64,000 nucleotides of DNA from Mesorhizobium sp. B1-1-8 (GCF_006442795.2 NZ_CP083956.1:2209501-2273500), one strand, 5' to 3'. Counted from the stretch's first letter, positions 52,007 through 61,164 are shown. Translations and numbers: made by a program. Notes: generated by a model from the sequence alone, not told the origin.

Positions 52007-53431
52007 GATCGTGTCCCGCGGCGTGGTGTAGTTGGCGGCCGTGGTCGCCGTGCTCTCCGGCATGGGCCGGGCTGATCAGCGCGCCACGGCTGGCAGGCTG
52101 ATCAGGGGATCATCGCTCATCTGGCTGATCGTTTCTAGCGTCATGTATCTGGCCCGCTGCACGGCCCATTCGTCGTTCTGTTCGAGCAGGATTGCGCCGA
52201 CCAGGCGCACGATCGCATCGTCGTTCGGGAAGATTCCGACGACCTCGGTGCGCCGCTTGATCTCGCCGTTGAGACGCTCGATCGGATTCGTCGAGTGCAG
52301 CTTAGCGCGATGTTCCTTCGGGAAGGTCATGTAGGCCAGCACGTCGGGCTCGGCGTCGTCCATGATTGTCGCCAGCTTCGGCACCTTCGGCCGGATCTGG
52401 TCTGCGACGGCGCGCCATTGTACGGACGCGGCCTCGGGCGTCTCCTGGGCGAACGCGGTGGCGATGAAGGCTGAGACGACCCTGCGACCGCTCTTGCCGG
52501 CGTGGGCCAAGACGTTGCGCATGAAGTGGACGCGGCAGCGCTGCCATGTCGCCGACAGAACCTTGGTGACGGCGCTCTTGAGGCCCTCGTGGGCATCGGA
52601 GACAACGAGCTTGACGCCTCGCAGGCCGCGACGGGTCAGCTTGCGCAGGAACTCCGTCCAGATCGGCTCGGCCTCCGACGTGCCAATCTCCATGCCCAGG
52701 ACCTCGCGCCGGCCGTCCGCGTTGACGCCGACGGCGATGATGACTGCGACCGAGACGATCCGCCCACCGCGGCGGACCTTCAGGTAAGTGGCGTCGATCC
52801 ACAGATAGGGCCAATCGCCCTCGATCGGTCTTTCGAGGAAGGCCTTGACCTTGCCGTCGATCTCCTCGCACAGCCGCGAGACCTGGCTCTTGGAGATGCC
52901 GCTCATCCCCATGGCCTTGACCAGATCGTCGACCGACCGTGTCGAGATGCCTTGCACGTAGGCTTCCTGGATGACGGCGGTCAGCGCCTTTTCGGCCATG
53001 CGGCGCGGTTCGAGGAAGCCCGGGAAGTAGCTTCCCTTCCTCAGCTTCGGGATGCGCAGCTCGACCGTGCCGGCCCGCGTCTCCCAGTCCCGGTCGCGGT
53101 AGCCGTTGCGCTGGGCTGTCCGCAGCGGGGTCTTTTCGCCATAGCCGGCGCCGGTGGCCGCGCCCACCTCCATTTCCATTACCGCTCGGCTGCAAAGCCG
53201 ATCATCTCGCGCAGCAGATCGGCATCCGGGGTCTTCTCCACGAGCGTGCGCAGGTTCATCATGTCGTCGGTCATCGGTAGTCCTTCCGAACTGGTTTGGC
53301 GTCAACAACCAAACCCTACCGGAAAGCGCCGATGACCACCGACAAGCCGCTCACTCGCTACAGCGCTACTAACGGCGCGCTCGCGAGCGGCTTCATAACC
53401 GCCGAGCTACACCACCCGATGGGACACGACC
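52007..53431 (-). mobile_element. IS256-family insertion sequence
   Basis: The element is 1425 bp. Its ends are imperfect inverted repeats: the left begins GATCGTGTCCC and the right, read inward, GGTCGTGTCCC. Both continue with a shared GTGGTGTAG block and a GGCGG. An exact 8-bp target duplication flanks it. One transposase gene fills it on the minus strand. Confidence 0.85.
52076..53274 (-). pseudogene. IS256-family transposase with an early frameshift
   Basis: The natural start is the ATG at 53274 ([20 protein letters not shown]). That frame stops after ~31 residues at GAGCGGTAA; loss of one base there has put the rest out of frame. The remaining frame (from [20 protein letters not shown]) is intact and has the mutator-type DDE residues: the first Asp in WIDATYLKV, the second in VVSDAHEGL and the Glu in [13 protein letters not shown]. 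It is probably inactive unless re-initiation at the second ATG gives a working protein. Confidence 0.85.
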
Positions 53432-53439
53432 ACGGCCAG
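53432..53439 (+). repeat. Target-site duplication, right copy
   Basis: ACGGCCAG, identical to the copy left of the IS256-family element. Confidence 0.8.
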
Positions 53440-53547
53440 CCCCCCAGAAACCGGTAGCATCTAACCTCCGACGATTTTGGGAACCCATCCCAGCTCCATG
53501 GATTACTCCTCTGTGGGTTGGTTCCCATAAAGAGCCGTCTTGCGCAA

Positions 53548-53584
53548 CAAGCCCGATGTCAGTCCCTTGTCTGCGTCGGGCTTT
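53548..53584 (+). terminator. Rho-independent terminator
   Basis: AAGCCCGA pairs with TCGGGCTT (two more base pairs are possible), followed by TTTTGTC. It lies 90 bp after the stop of the small gene split by the IS element and is probably its terminator. Confidence 0.7.
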
Positions 53585-53699
53585 TGTCATTAGTCCACTT
53601 GGACGATACAACAAATCTCCTTGGGGCGGCGGTAGAGAACCCCGCTGTCGCATCCGCTACTGCCTTTCTCTATTCTTATCGGAAAGCACGGAGGAGATT

Positions 53700-53960
53700 T
53701 TGCGATGAGACTTGGCGCTCAACAAGCCTGAGGATGCCGCGACCGCCTTTGCCGATGCCTGGAATTGGCATGAATGGGCGATTTCGCAGCGCTGTTCGCC
53801 GACGATGCAAATTTCGTCAATGTCGTACGCGTGAGGTGGAAGAACCGCACCGAAGGGTCCCTTGCTCTACTGATTGTTGAAGCCAAAGAAGGCAAAATAT
53901 TCCGGCCAACTATTCGCGCCGAAAGCCAGGGATGTTGCGGCGTGAGTCACGAATGCCGGT
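53700..53960 (+). pseudogene. EcaC/SnoaL-like protein, frameshifted remnant
   Basis: One frame gives LALNKPEDAATAFADAWNWH. The next gives MGDFAALFADDANFVNVVRV and RWKNRTE. Together they match the N-terminal half of SgcJ/EcaC-type small alpha-beta-barrel proteins. A frameshift lies near 53770, and homology is lost after ~53865. Confidence 0.65.
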
Positions 53961-54377
53961 TTTAAGCAGATACAACATCTCGCGTGGGTAGCCTCGTCAA
54001 CGACCCGAGGGCAAGGTGATTCCAATCGGAATCCCTGTCAGAGCCAGCACGACCCCATTCGAAGGCATCGTCAAGGACATCCGTGGCGGCCCCGGTTGAG
54101 ACCACTGGCACAAAGTCCAGACTCTGTGCTGCCATGCGGCCGATGGTTGCCGGAAAGCGAGTTGGAAGAAATCGATGAACCGGTCAACCAGCCACACGCC
54201 GCTGGCGACGAGGTTTATTGCTTCCCCCAAAAATGCACGGTGATTGGCTTCAAGGAAGCGGGCGCTACCTATGATCCCTCGGCGAACTTGCCCTGCCGAG
54301 CGGAGGACGTATTTTCCCACTAAAGGGTAGTAGGCCTCACCCGCCGAAACCCACTTCCCCTTCGCCGTCTCCTCCAT
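53961..54377. other. Stretch with overlapping frames of doubtful status
   Basis: A 126-residue minus-strand frame (53997-54377) and a 75-residue plus-strand frame (54096-54323) overlap each other. Neither resembles a known family nor has a good ribosome site. I cannot decide whether either is a gene. Confidence 0.4.
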
Positions 54378-54380
54378 CGC

Positions 54381-54587
54381 CTACGAGCTTGCGTCGTCTG
54401 TTTCCTCTTTTCGCTGATCCAGCGCCTCTAGCAATTCAGTGAAGGACGCCGGCAGCCTCGGTTCGACACCCAAGCCTAGCCGCCTGCGCAAAATCCGACG
54501 GTAGTCTTCTGAAGTGATCAGCTGCCGGAAGGCTTGGCCAGACTCCCGCTCTGCATTGTTAAGCGTGGACATTAATCGGGCATCCAA
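54381..54587 (-). CDS. Small hypothetical protein, weakly NepR-like
   Basis: The 68-residue protein is helical and charged. Its C-terminal half (LPASFTELLEALDQRKEE, ~46-63) recalls the second helix of NepR-type anti-sigma factors of the general stress response. There is no sigma factor or response regulator beside it. The similarity is too short to be sure. Confidence 0.4.
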   Translation of the reverse strand: MDARLMSTLNNAERESGQAFRQLITSEDYRRILRRRLGLGVEPRLPASFTELLEALDQRKEETDDASS

Positions 54588-54864
54588 ACGGGACCCTCAA
54601 CGGCGGAACTCACCCGTGAGGGAATCGTTCCCCACATGGAATCGCCCATAAGGCGTGCACTTGCTCGTATTCCCGTGTGAGCGGACCGAATTTGGATGGA
54701 AGCATGCCGTCACCGGGGCATTGGTCGAACTCTTATCCACTGGCGCGATTGGATTGAGCGAGAAAACGTCGGAAGGCCGCCCAAGCTGTGATTACCGAGT
54801 ATTACTGGTAGGCCGAATGTCTGCCATATTTGGGGTAGAGGCTGCGGCATTCGGGAGAAATTCA

Positions 54865-55074
54865 ATGCCGGCACTCACCCTGGCAGTCGAGATTGCAGAC
54901 GCGATAGCCGCAGCAAAGAAGCGGCGGCAACCTTCCTTTGATGTGAAATCCAAGGCACGGGAACTGGCAAAGGCTCACCCCAAGGCGGGGGCCAGCGTCG
55001 GTGATGTCACAGATATTCTCGAAGAGGAAAGCTTGGCTGCTGGCATCATACCGATATCTGAGCCGGGCCATTAG
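54865..55074 (+). CDS. Small hypothetical protein
   Basis: The ATG at 54865 follows a GAGAAA stretch and is preferred over more distant starts. The 69-residue product (MPALTLAVEIADAIAAAKKR) is helical, basic in the middle and acidic at the end. The function is unknown. Confidence 0.45.
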   Translation: MPALTLAVEIADAIAAAKKRRQPSFDVKSKARELAKAHPKAGASVGDVTDILEEESLAAGIIPISEPGH

Positions 55075-55081
55075 GCTGCGA

Positions 55082-55330
55082 TCAATCGAGCAGCATGCCT
55101 TCTTCATTGGCGGCAGTCTCGAAAGCGGTGCGGACATCGTCGGGAGACAAATCGCCGGCTAATGCGGCTAGGCAAGCTTGTACGGCCTTGTTCCAATGAC
55201 GACCACGCCTGGGCCACTCAAGTAGGTTCTCGGCAGCTGCCTGGACGTTGTTGACCTCATAGCGGGCGCCCGGCTGCCTGGTCTTCACCGAGACCGGCGT
55301 CGAAAACCATAGGACGCCATGGATGCGCAT
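55082..55330 (-). CDS. DUF982 family protein
   Basis: The 82-residue protein fits DUF982: a short beta start (FSTPVSVKTR), the AAENLLEWP segment (~31-39), then a helix with CLAALAG (~53) and the closing helix RTAFETAANEEG. The family is abundant in rhizobia and has no known function. Its ATG is adjacent to the stop codon of the preceding gene, so the two are coupled. A decayed second copy lies ~1.4 kb away. Confidence 0.72.
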   Translation of the reverse strand: MRIHGVLWFSTPVSVKTRQPGARYEVNNVQAAAENLLEWPRRGRHWNKAVQACLAALAGDLSPDDVRTAFETAANEEGMLLD

Positions 55331-55600
55331 CTATTCGTGTATGTCGAAGGCGACGAAACGGCCAAGGAATATCGCCTCGAGCATGATGAGTTTGGTGAGT
55401 TGGCAATCGCTCTCACTGAGTTCGGGGCCGAGTTCACGGACCGCCGCGATAGTTTCTTTGATCGAGACCGTTTCGCCAAACGGCGCGTTTAGGAGCGCTG
55501 CATGAACAAGCTCTTTGGCGGTGCCTGCCGGCCTATGATCGACTTTAACGTCCACCAGCCCAACTCCACCCAAAAACCCGAGTGCCCATCGTTGAGGCAA
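55331..55600 (-). CDS. Small hypothetical protein coupled to DUF982
   Basis: The 89-residue frame ends directly before the DUF982 start codon. Its C-terminal 60 residues (from AALLNAPFGETVSIKETIAA) are regular and mostly helical. The N-terminal ~30 residues are less convincing, so the start may be further in. Part of it is also present in the decayed duplicate at ~56.6 kb. The function is unknown. Confidence 0.45.
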   Translation of the reverse strand: MPQRWALGFLGGVGLVDVKVDHRPAGTAKELVHAALLNAPFGETVSIKETIAAVRELGPELSESDCQLTKLIMLEAIFLGRFVAFDIHE

Positions 55601-55767
55601 GGCTTACAGAAATCAATCAAAATCTGCGTGAAAAAGAAGAGGACCAGTCTACCCGGCTGGCCCTCTAAGCCCGCAGCCCGTTCCAAGGAGGGGACTCCCA
55701 GACTGGCGGGCTGGTGGAGAGGATAGCGGCATTGTGTTTGCAAAAGGAAGAGGGTCAACCCAGACGC

Positions 55768-55920
55768 TTATGCCCTGCGGCGCTTCGAAAGCGCTCGCAA
55801 TAGGTCGGCTTCGTCGGTGGTGCCGTCATCGAAAAGTTGGAACAGTTCCTTAACCAGATATTCCCGCTGCTCCCGGTCTTTTTTGGCTAGGCGACGCTCA
55901 TCGCACAAGCGGTCAAACAT
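55768..55920 (-). CDS. Very small charged hypothetical protein
   Basis: ATG at 55920, TAA at 55768-55770, 50 residues (MFDRLCDERRLAKKDREQRE at the start, then ELFQLFDDGTTDEADLL). The amphipathic, highly charged helix and regular codon use suggest a real protein. The ribosome site is weak. Confidence 0.4.
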   Translation of the reverse strand: MFDRLCDERRLAKKDREQREYLVKELFQLFDDGTTDEADLLRALSKRRRA

Positions 55921-56127
55921 CCCTGGAGCAAAACCAAATCAGCAGGCCAATAGATACCACTGCGACGCTACAGACATGGCCGCCGCCCTCAGCGCGGCTT
56001 ATGCAGACTATCTCATAGCCAGGTTCGGGCGCGAAGAAAAATGTCCCATTTTGGAACGAATTCAAGGCTTGGTGAGTTACAAGCTAAGCGGTCGATCCCT
56101 CCGGGTGCAGCCGCTTCCAATCGCAGG

Positions 56128-56166
56128 AAGCCCGTCGCCAACGCTCATTAGCTGCGACGGGCTTTT
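56128..56166 (+). terminator. Rho-independent terminator
   Basis: AGCCCGTCGC and GCGACGGGCT form a perfect 10-bp stem, followed by TTTCTCTT. No convincing gene ends just before it on the plus strand, so it may close a small RNA or an unseen short gene. Confidence 0.7.
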
Positions 56167-56219
56167 CTCTTGGAACAAATTCGTTGGCGCCGAGTTCCGG
56201 CTGACTAGGGGACTTTCCT

Positions 56220-56396
56220 ATGGCCGAGAACAAACAAGAACGCGCCGAGCGCGTGCAGGCGGAGAAGGACTTTCGGGTGCAGTTTCTCATGGGGGAAACC
56301 GGCATTGCCGAAGCTCAAGCGCGTGATCTTATCAAGATGCACGGCGACAATCCGAACTCGCTTCTTCGCGAGGCGCGTTTGCTGGCAAAAAATTAG
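56220..56396 (+). CDS. Very small protein, DUF3606-like
   Basis: ATG at 56220 with AGGGG upstream; 58 residues. The core GETGIAEAQARDLIKMHGDN then SLLREARLLAKN is shared with the small gene at 60388-60537 (TGVTEAQAIELI then SLVREAKLLIKA). The helix-turn-helix spacing recalls DUF3606 proteins, which are common in rhizobia. The function is unknown. Confidence 0.6.
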   Translation: MAENKQERAERVQAEKDFRVQFLMGETGIAEAQARDLIKMHGDNPNSLLREARLLAKN

Positions 56397-56454
56397 CAGA
56401 TAGCCCGCTTAGGCGAGCAGGGTTTTGGAGTGGCGAGGGCCAGGCTCAATCACC

Positions 56455-56740
56455 GTCAAGCAACATACCTTCTTCTCTTGCTGCAACCTCGAATGCGACG
56501 CGTACGTCATCGGCGGATAGATAACCGGCGAGAGCGGCTAGGCAAGCCTGGGTCGACCGGCGGCGAGAACCATAAGACGCCATGGGCGCGCATCACTCAT
56601 GCAGATCGAAGGCGATGAACCGGCCAAGGAATATCGCCTCGAGCATGATGATTTAGTGAGTTCGCAATCCGTCTCGGTGAGCTCAGGACCGAGTTCCGCC
56701 GAGCGGCGCGCTCAAGAGCACTGCATGGACGAGCTCTTTG
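56455..56740 (-). pseudogene. Decayed duplicate of the DUF982 locus
   Basis: The DNA is a diverged copy of 55082-55450. The two share GGCGGCTAGGCAAGC-like and GGCCAAGGAATATCGCCTCG blocks in the same order. About 115 bp corresponding to 55172-55288 are missing, which removes the middle of DUF982, and the upstream frame is broken too. Confidence 0.65.
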
Positions 56741-56980
56741 CCGGGGCTTGCCTGCCTATGATCGATAGCTGTTGCCAGATGGATGGAGTCTGTCACGCCG
56801 CGCGCTAACATGCCCTGCCTCCTGGTATCGGGGGCGAAAGCATGGTAGCTGCTTCCAAGCATCCGCGTGCCTCTACTCGGTACGGGGCGACGTGAAGACG
56901 ATAAGCCCAAAAAAGTCAGAAACGGACTGAGGTCTGACAGACGAAGCCAGCCGCCCTGCTGCACCAGGCACCCGTTGGGC

Positions 56981-57082
56981 CTACGAAAGCAAAAGTCCGG
57001 CGACGAGCACGGTCAGGATAAGCGACGCGGGCACGGCAAGAAGCCAACGAGCTTCCAGAACGCTGTTCCGATGGTCTTCCAT
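56981..57082 (-). CDS. Possible single-span membrane peptide
   Basis: ATG at 57082 with GGAG 8 bp upstream, TAG at 56981-56983; 33 residues with one hydrophobic span (WLLAVPASLILTVLVAG). It could be a real small membrane protein. It could also be a remnant of a peptide-ABC permease C-terminus, which has a similar pattern. Confidence 0.3.
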   Translation of the reverse strand: MEDHRNSVLEARWLLAVPASLILTVLVAGLLLS

Positions 57083-57317
57083 ACCCGTCACTCCTACCCA
57101 GCTTTGAGACGGCTCCAGCGCATGCCTCCGCTTAAGCGCTGGAGCCTCTGCTCGCGCTCAACCGTCGCAGCGGGAGCTTTCGGCGTTTGGTCAACGGAAG
57201 ATCTGTGCGTTCGTTCCGAGCGCCGGCACCTAGTCAGCTACAGGTTCCGACTGAAGTCGCACCTCAAAGTGCATAGGTCCCAAGGATGAAACATATAGCC
57301 CGCTATCTCGTTGGCTC

Positions 57318-57404
57318 CACGACTGTCGATTGTGAGTCCCTTTATCGTCAGTCGTGTTGCCACAATTAACACCCGCTGCTCCTGCGATGCAGCGGGTGTT
57401 TTTG
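57318..57404 (+). ncRNA. Candidate small RNA with intrinsic terminator
   Basis: The first stem CACGACTG/CAGTCGTG spans 57318-57356. The second is a perfect 12-bp stem (57368-57379 with 57389-57400), running directly into TTT, so five U end the transcript. No convincing coding frame ends just upstream. The arrangement is that of a short regulatory RNA; transcription is not proven. Confidence 0.45.
57368..57404 (+). terminator. Rho-independent terminator of the candidate small RNA
   Basis: AACACCCGCTGC pairs perfectly with GCAGCGGGTGTT across a 9-base loop and is followed by TTTG. Confidence 0.8.
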
Positions 57405-57586
57405 CCTGCAGGGCTAGAAAGCTATGGACGCATCCAGCCTGGCGCGATCGGTTTGCGCCGCCGCCACATCGCGGTCCGCATACTCCTATGCTTTTGTAAG
57501 CCGCCAGATCATCGCCCGACGTATTGGCTTCGTCTCAGGCACTGCCCCTCTGGCGGATTATCACCGGATCGAACCGCATCAGAATA

Positions 57587-58147
57587 TCAGCGTGGGGAGC
57601 AATACGGTGAATGATCTCGTGGGGTCGGTCGTCGGATGGGCTCAGCGGAATGTCTGATGACTTCACGCATATGCAGTTTCAGGGCTTCCTGAAATGTCGG
57701 CGGATCAATCCATTGATCGAAGAGAGCCGTCGGAAATTCCTCGATGGCGCGAGGCTTCATCCCGGGCTTTTGTCGATTGGCTTTTTGTGAGGCCGATTCC
57801 TTGGGCAACTCGCTAGGCTGACCAATTGATCGCTCGCCTGATGATCGTTTGCCCCGATGGCTTCGAGCCTCGCCGGGTGGATCTGGCAGGCGCAGCCGCG
57901 GCGCGCGAAGTGCAGGCTTTGCTGCATCTTTCAGGGCGCGCGCAATAGCGTCGAGCCCCGCTCGATAGCTTTCCGTGCGCGGGCCAATGCATCTGTTTCG
58001 ACTGCGCAGTGACAGGCGGGGCGGCTGCCGACGCTGTGCAATCAGATCCAGCATATACTGCCGAATGCGCTCAGCCTCATGGGGCGGCAGAACGCTGGAG
58101 ATACGGAGACGACAGAAATCGGATATTTTGCGGGAAAGCAGTTTCAT
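57587..58147 (-). CDS. Basic hypothetical protein
   Basis: The 186-residue frame is rich in Arg and Pro. Its first ~60 residues (HEAERIRQYMLDLIAQRRQP) look like an amphipathic, possibly DNA-binding segment. The rest is low in complexity. There is no clear ribosome site. It may be part of a decayed recombinase or regulator; I do not recognise it. Confidence 0.4.
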   Translation of the reverse strand: MKLLSRKISDFCRLRISSVLPPHEAERIRQYMLDLIAQRRQPPRLSLRSRNRCIGPRTESYRAGLDAIARALKDAAKPALRAPRLRLPDPPGEARSHRGKRSSGERSIGQPSELPKESASQKANRQKPGMKPRAIEEFPTALFDQWIDPPTFQEALKLHMREVIRHSAEPIRRPTPRDHSPYCSPR

Positions 58148-58393
58148 ATCGAAATTTCAGGCACTGATAGCGGCATTGGGAGATGCGGGGCGGCCAATAG
58201 CCGATTCTTTCGGTTTGGCGTCGTCAAAATTTGCCAGGCAACGTCCTGTGGACGAAGCCGTTTCCAGCGGCTTTCGCTAAGAACGATTTCTTGACTAATG
58301 ATCATTGTTAGTAAAGAGATTGTACCCAATGCATCAGGCAAGGAACATGACCATGCCTTGTGCTTCCGGATCGTTTCTTCATAGGGTTGCGTG

Positions 58394-59569
58394 ATGCCGA
58401 CGCGTAAGACGGGTCGATATGAAAGCGTCATTGTCGGCGGGGAGAAGGTCGCTGCCTTTGTTCCCTTCGACCTGCCGCCCGCGCGCCCGGCGCTGGTCAT
58501 CGACGACAAGCTCGAACATCGTCTCCGCGAAGCCGAGCAGGCGCTCGTTCGGCTCGATCTCGCAGGCGAGATGGTGCCCTCACTCGATTGGTTCATCTAT
58601 GCCTTCGTTCGCAAGGAAGCAGTGATTTCGTCACAGATCGAAGGCACGCAGGCATCGTTAGTCGACCTCCTCGCCTTTGAGGCCGAGGAACATCCCGCAG
58701 CCAATGCGGACATCGAGGAGGTCACGAACTATCTCGACGCTCTGGCCTACGCGCGTGGCCAACTGGCAGCGAAGCGTGGCCTTCCACTTTCGATGCGGCT
58801 CCTCAACGAGGCTCACAAGCGGCTGATGCGTGGCGGGCGGGGATCGAACAAGCAGCCTGGGGAGATTCGCCGCAGCCAAAATTGGATCGGAGGAAGTCGG
58901 CCGGGGAATGCGACGTATGTGCCGCCGGTGCCCGACAAACTTCCTCAGCTGCTCAGCGAACTCGAGAAGTACATGCATATTGAGGGGAAACTGCCCGCGC
59001 TAGTGCGTGCGGGGCTGTTGCATGTCCAATTCGAAACCATCCATCCTTATCTCGACGGCAACGGTCGGATCGGACGATTGTTGATCGTGCTGCTGCTGGA
59101 GCACTGGAAACTATTGAACGCTCCGCTTCTCTATCTCAGCCTATTCTTCAAGCGTCACCGCGAGGAATATTATCGGCGGCTCAACAATGTGCGGCTGGAA
59201 GGGGATTGGGAGGGCTGGACAGACTTCTTTCTGGATGGTGTCGCCACGATTGCCGATGAAGCAGTCGCCTCGGCGCGCGAGTTGTTCAATCTCGTCAGTA
59301 CGGACCGAGCCCGGCTGTTGAGTGCAGACTCCGCTTCCGTCTCGGCATTGCGGCTATTCGAGCAGCTTCCCCGACATCCAATCGTGACGGTCGTCTCTGC
59401 TATGAAGATGATTGATGCCAGTAAGCCAACGGCAACCCGTGCGATCGAAGCATTGGCTGAAGCTGGCATTCTCGTCGAAACAACCGGCAAGAAACGTGAC
59501 CGCAGCTTTGCCTACCGAACCTATATGGAGCGTCTGCGGACAGGGACGGACTTGCCTGAACGCAGATGA
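58394..59569 (+). CDS. Fic-family AMPylating enzyme with inhibitory helix and winged-helix tail
   Basis: The 391-residue protein starts at the ATG at 58394 (a GTG is just before). The inhibitory motif [S/T]xxxE[G/N] is present as SSQIEGT (~79). The Fic active site is ETIHPYLDGNGRIGR (~213-227), with catalytic His and the anion-binding Gly-Asn-Gly-Arg. The C-terminal ~80 residues (ASKPTATRAIEALAEAGIL) are a winged helix. Enzymes of this class transfer AMP to target proteins and are held off by the N-terminal helix, so no separate antitoxin is needed. It looks intact. Confidence 0.9.
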   Translation: MPTRKTGRYESVIVGGEKVAAFVPFDLPPARPALVIDDKLEHRLREAEQALVRLDLAGEMVPSLDWFIYAFVRKEAVISSQIEGTQASLVDLLAFEAEEHPAANADIEEVTNYLDALAYARGQLAAKRGLPLSMRLLNEAHKRLMRGGRGSNKQPGEIRRSQNWIGGSRPGNATYVPPVPDKLPQLLSELEKYMHIEGKLPALVRAGLLHVQFETIHPYLDGNGRIGRLLIVLLLEHWKLLNAPLLYLSLFFKRHREEYYRRLNNVRLEGDWEGWTDFFLDGVATIADEAVASARELFNLVSTDRARLLSADSASVSALRLFEQLPRHPIVTVVSAMKMIDASKPTATRAIEALAEAGILVETTGKKRDRSFAYRTYMERLRTGTDLPERR

Positions 59570-60173
59570 CACGAACGGGCCAGGGCTGGCGAGTGGGACC
59601 TCACATTGCGTAACTTTGCAGCATGCATTGCTACAATCATCAATTACTTCGACGCGCAAGAAGCGGACGTTTGCGCCACCCTAATCAGAGAATGTCCGCT
59701 TCGCGCCTTCATCTCGGTCATTCTGTCGCGACAACGCGCATCTCGAGAGCTGACATTGACGACGCTGGCTATCTCCTGAGTCCTTCCATCAGCCGCCGAT
59801 GGTTGAGTGCAGGCGACAGCTTACAACCGGAAGACTCAAAGAGGTCCGCTTTGACCATAACAGGTTATTCGGCTCAGTCGATTGGGCGCCTTGCGCTCAT
59901 ATTGGCTGTGAGGTCCGCGTGTCCATCGCATAAGAACTCCTTGTCGTGCTGGCGGCGTTCCAGTCGGGCTGCAAGAGGCACACGGGGTCAATGCCCCGAT
60001 CTATGACGCAATGAGGGGAATTCGCCGCCGCGCGAGAAAGGGCGATCATAAGTGAAATATCAATATTGCCTTGATAGGCCGGCACTTCGTTGGACTCGCG
60101 AAACGTGCTGTACGGAGTATACTTTGCCTCGAGCGGGGAATGGTTTTCGCCCCCGCCGTGCGTTGGGGGAACG
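59570..60173. other. Stretch without a recognised gene
   Basis: About 600 bp with only chance frames. Confidence 0.5.
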
Positions 60174-60371
60174 ATGGCGAAAAACGGACTATCTGCGCTC
60201 GACGCCGACATCCTGCGGACGACCTTCCATAAGGCAGTTACGGAAGAGAATATTCCAAAGAGTAAGTGGCGAGAATTTGCCGCGCAGCTGATAGCGACAT
60301 ACACCGGCTCTCCGACCATTCATCCCAAATTGGTGGAGTGGATTGTGCGGAGTGAAGGCCCCGGCAGCTGA
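60174..60371 (+). CDS. Small hypothetical protein
   Basis: ATG at 60174 with GGGGGA upstream; 65 residues (MAKNGLSALDADILRTTFHK, then a region with WREFAAQLIATYTG). The composition is regular and globular. Unknown family. It is convergent with the small DUF3606-like gene 16 bp away. Confidence 0.5.
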   Translation: MAKNGLSALDADILRTTFHKAVTEENIPKSKWREFAAQLIATYTGSPTIHPKLVEWIVRSEGPGS

Positions 60372-60387
60372 TCCGTGGCATCTCACC

Positions 60388-60537
60388 CTATGCCTTGATA
60401 AGCAGCTTGGCCTCTCTGACTAGAGACGACCAATTCAGGCCTATTAGGATGATCAGTTCAATGGCTTGCGCTTCGGTGACGCCCGTCTCTTTGACAAGCT
60501 TCCGAACAGCGCTGTCTCGTGTCGAATCGAACGCCAT
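60388..60537 (-). CDS. Very small protein, DUF3606-like
   Basis: ATG at 60537 with GGGGA 6 bp upstream, TAG at 60388-60390; 49 residues. It shares the TGVTEAQA core and the SLVREAKLL end with the small protein at 56220-56396, so the two are paralogues. The pattern is close to DUF3606. Confidence 0.6.
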   Translation of the reverse strand: MAFDSTRDSAVRKLVKETGVTEAQAIELIILIGLNWSSLVREAKLLIKA

Positions 60538-61164
60538 GTGCAGTTCCCCACGAACTGCAACGCTAACATATGTTAATTGTTCCCATATGAAGGAAGATTT
60601 CCCTCACCGGATTTTTTTTCATTTCAGTTTTTTCGGATTCGGTTTTTCGGCCGAAGTAGCCTCGAATTTGCACGTCGCCTCCGCAAACGCCGGAGTTGCG
60701 GGTGGAGCGTGTTGGGCTTGATCATCCAAAGCCGTTCTTCGACCGACAGCAGAACTGACGTCGCCGCTTGCATCGTCGGCGGCGAAACGCTGTTGATCAG
60801 CCAGCGAAGTGCGAACTACGAGCCTGCAGGACGCGCTCGAAGTGGTCGCGCCATATTGTCGATCTTCGAGCTAATGATCCCTATCAGGTTCGCCAGACCA
60901 TACGAGATGATAGGAAGGATATGGGGTGGCTAACTATCCGCTAAACCATTGACCTTGTTGACGAATATCACATCCTCGGCGACTAAGGTAATCTTTATGA
61001 ATCAATCCTTGCGAAGCAGTTCGCCAAAGTCGATTCAAGGAACGGATCCCCGCTCGGCGGTCGCATTGTCTTCTGGCGGACACCTGGGATTTCGCGGGCA
61101 GTTCCCTCAACCGGACACAAGGCCTGTCACCCTACATGACCCCAGGATCGGAAGATTAGGTACC
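60538..61164. other. Stretch without a recognised gene
   Basis: About 630 bp. A T-rich patch lies near 60610-60650. No coding frame is convincing. Confidence 0.5.

Larger units (their letters stand above)
51814..53457 (+). pseudogene. Small hypothetical gene, frameshifted and split by the IS element
   Basis: The frame starts at an ATG with AGGAGAGG upstream and encodes MWTVVLRGKKYAKREDADGF. A run of six T at 51881-51886 then causes a stop. With one T fewer it continues to LRENGQ, exactly at the IS insertion point (52006). After the element the same frame gives five more residues and a TAG at 53455-53457. The restored protein would have 69 residues. The family is unknown. Confidence 0.6.

Noticed and set aside
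53150..53200. Programmed frameshift in the IS256-family transposase
   Set aside because: No slippery heptamer at the break and IS256-family transposases are normally made from one frame; a one-base deletion is simpler.
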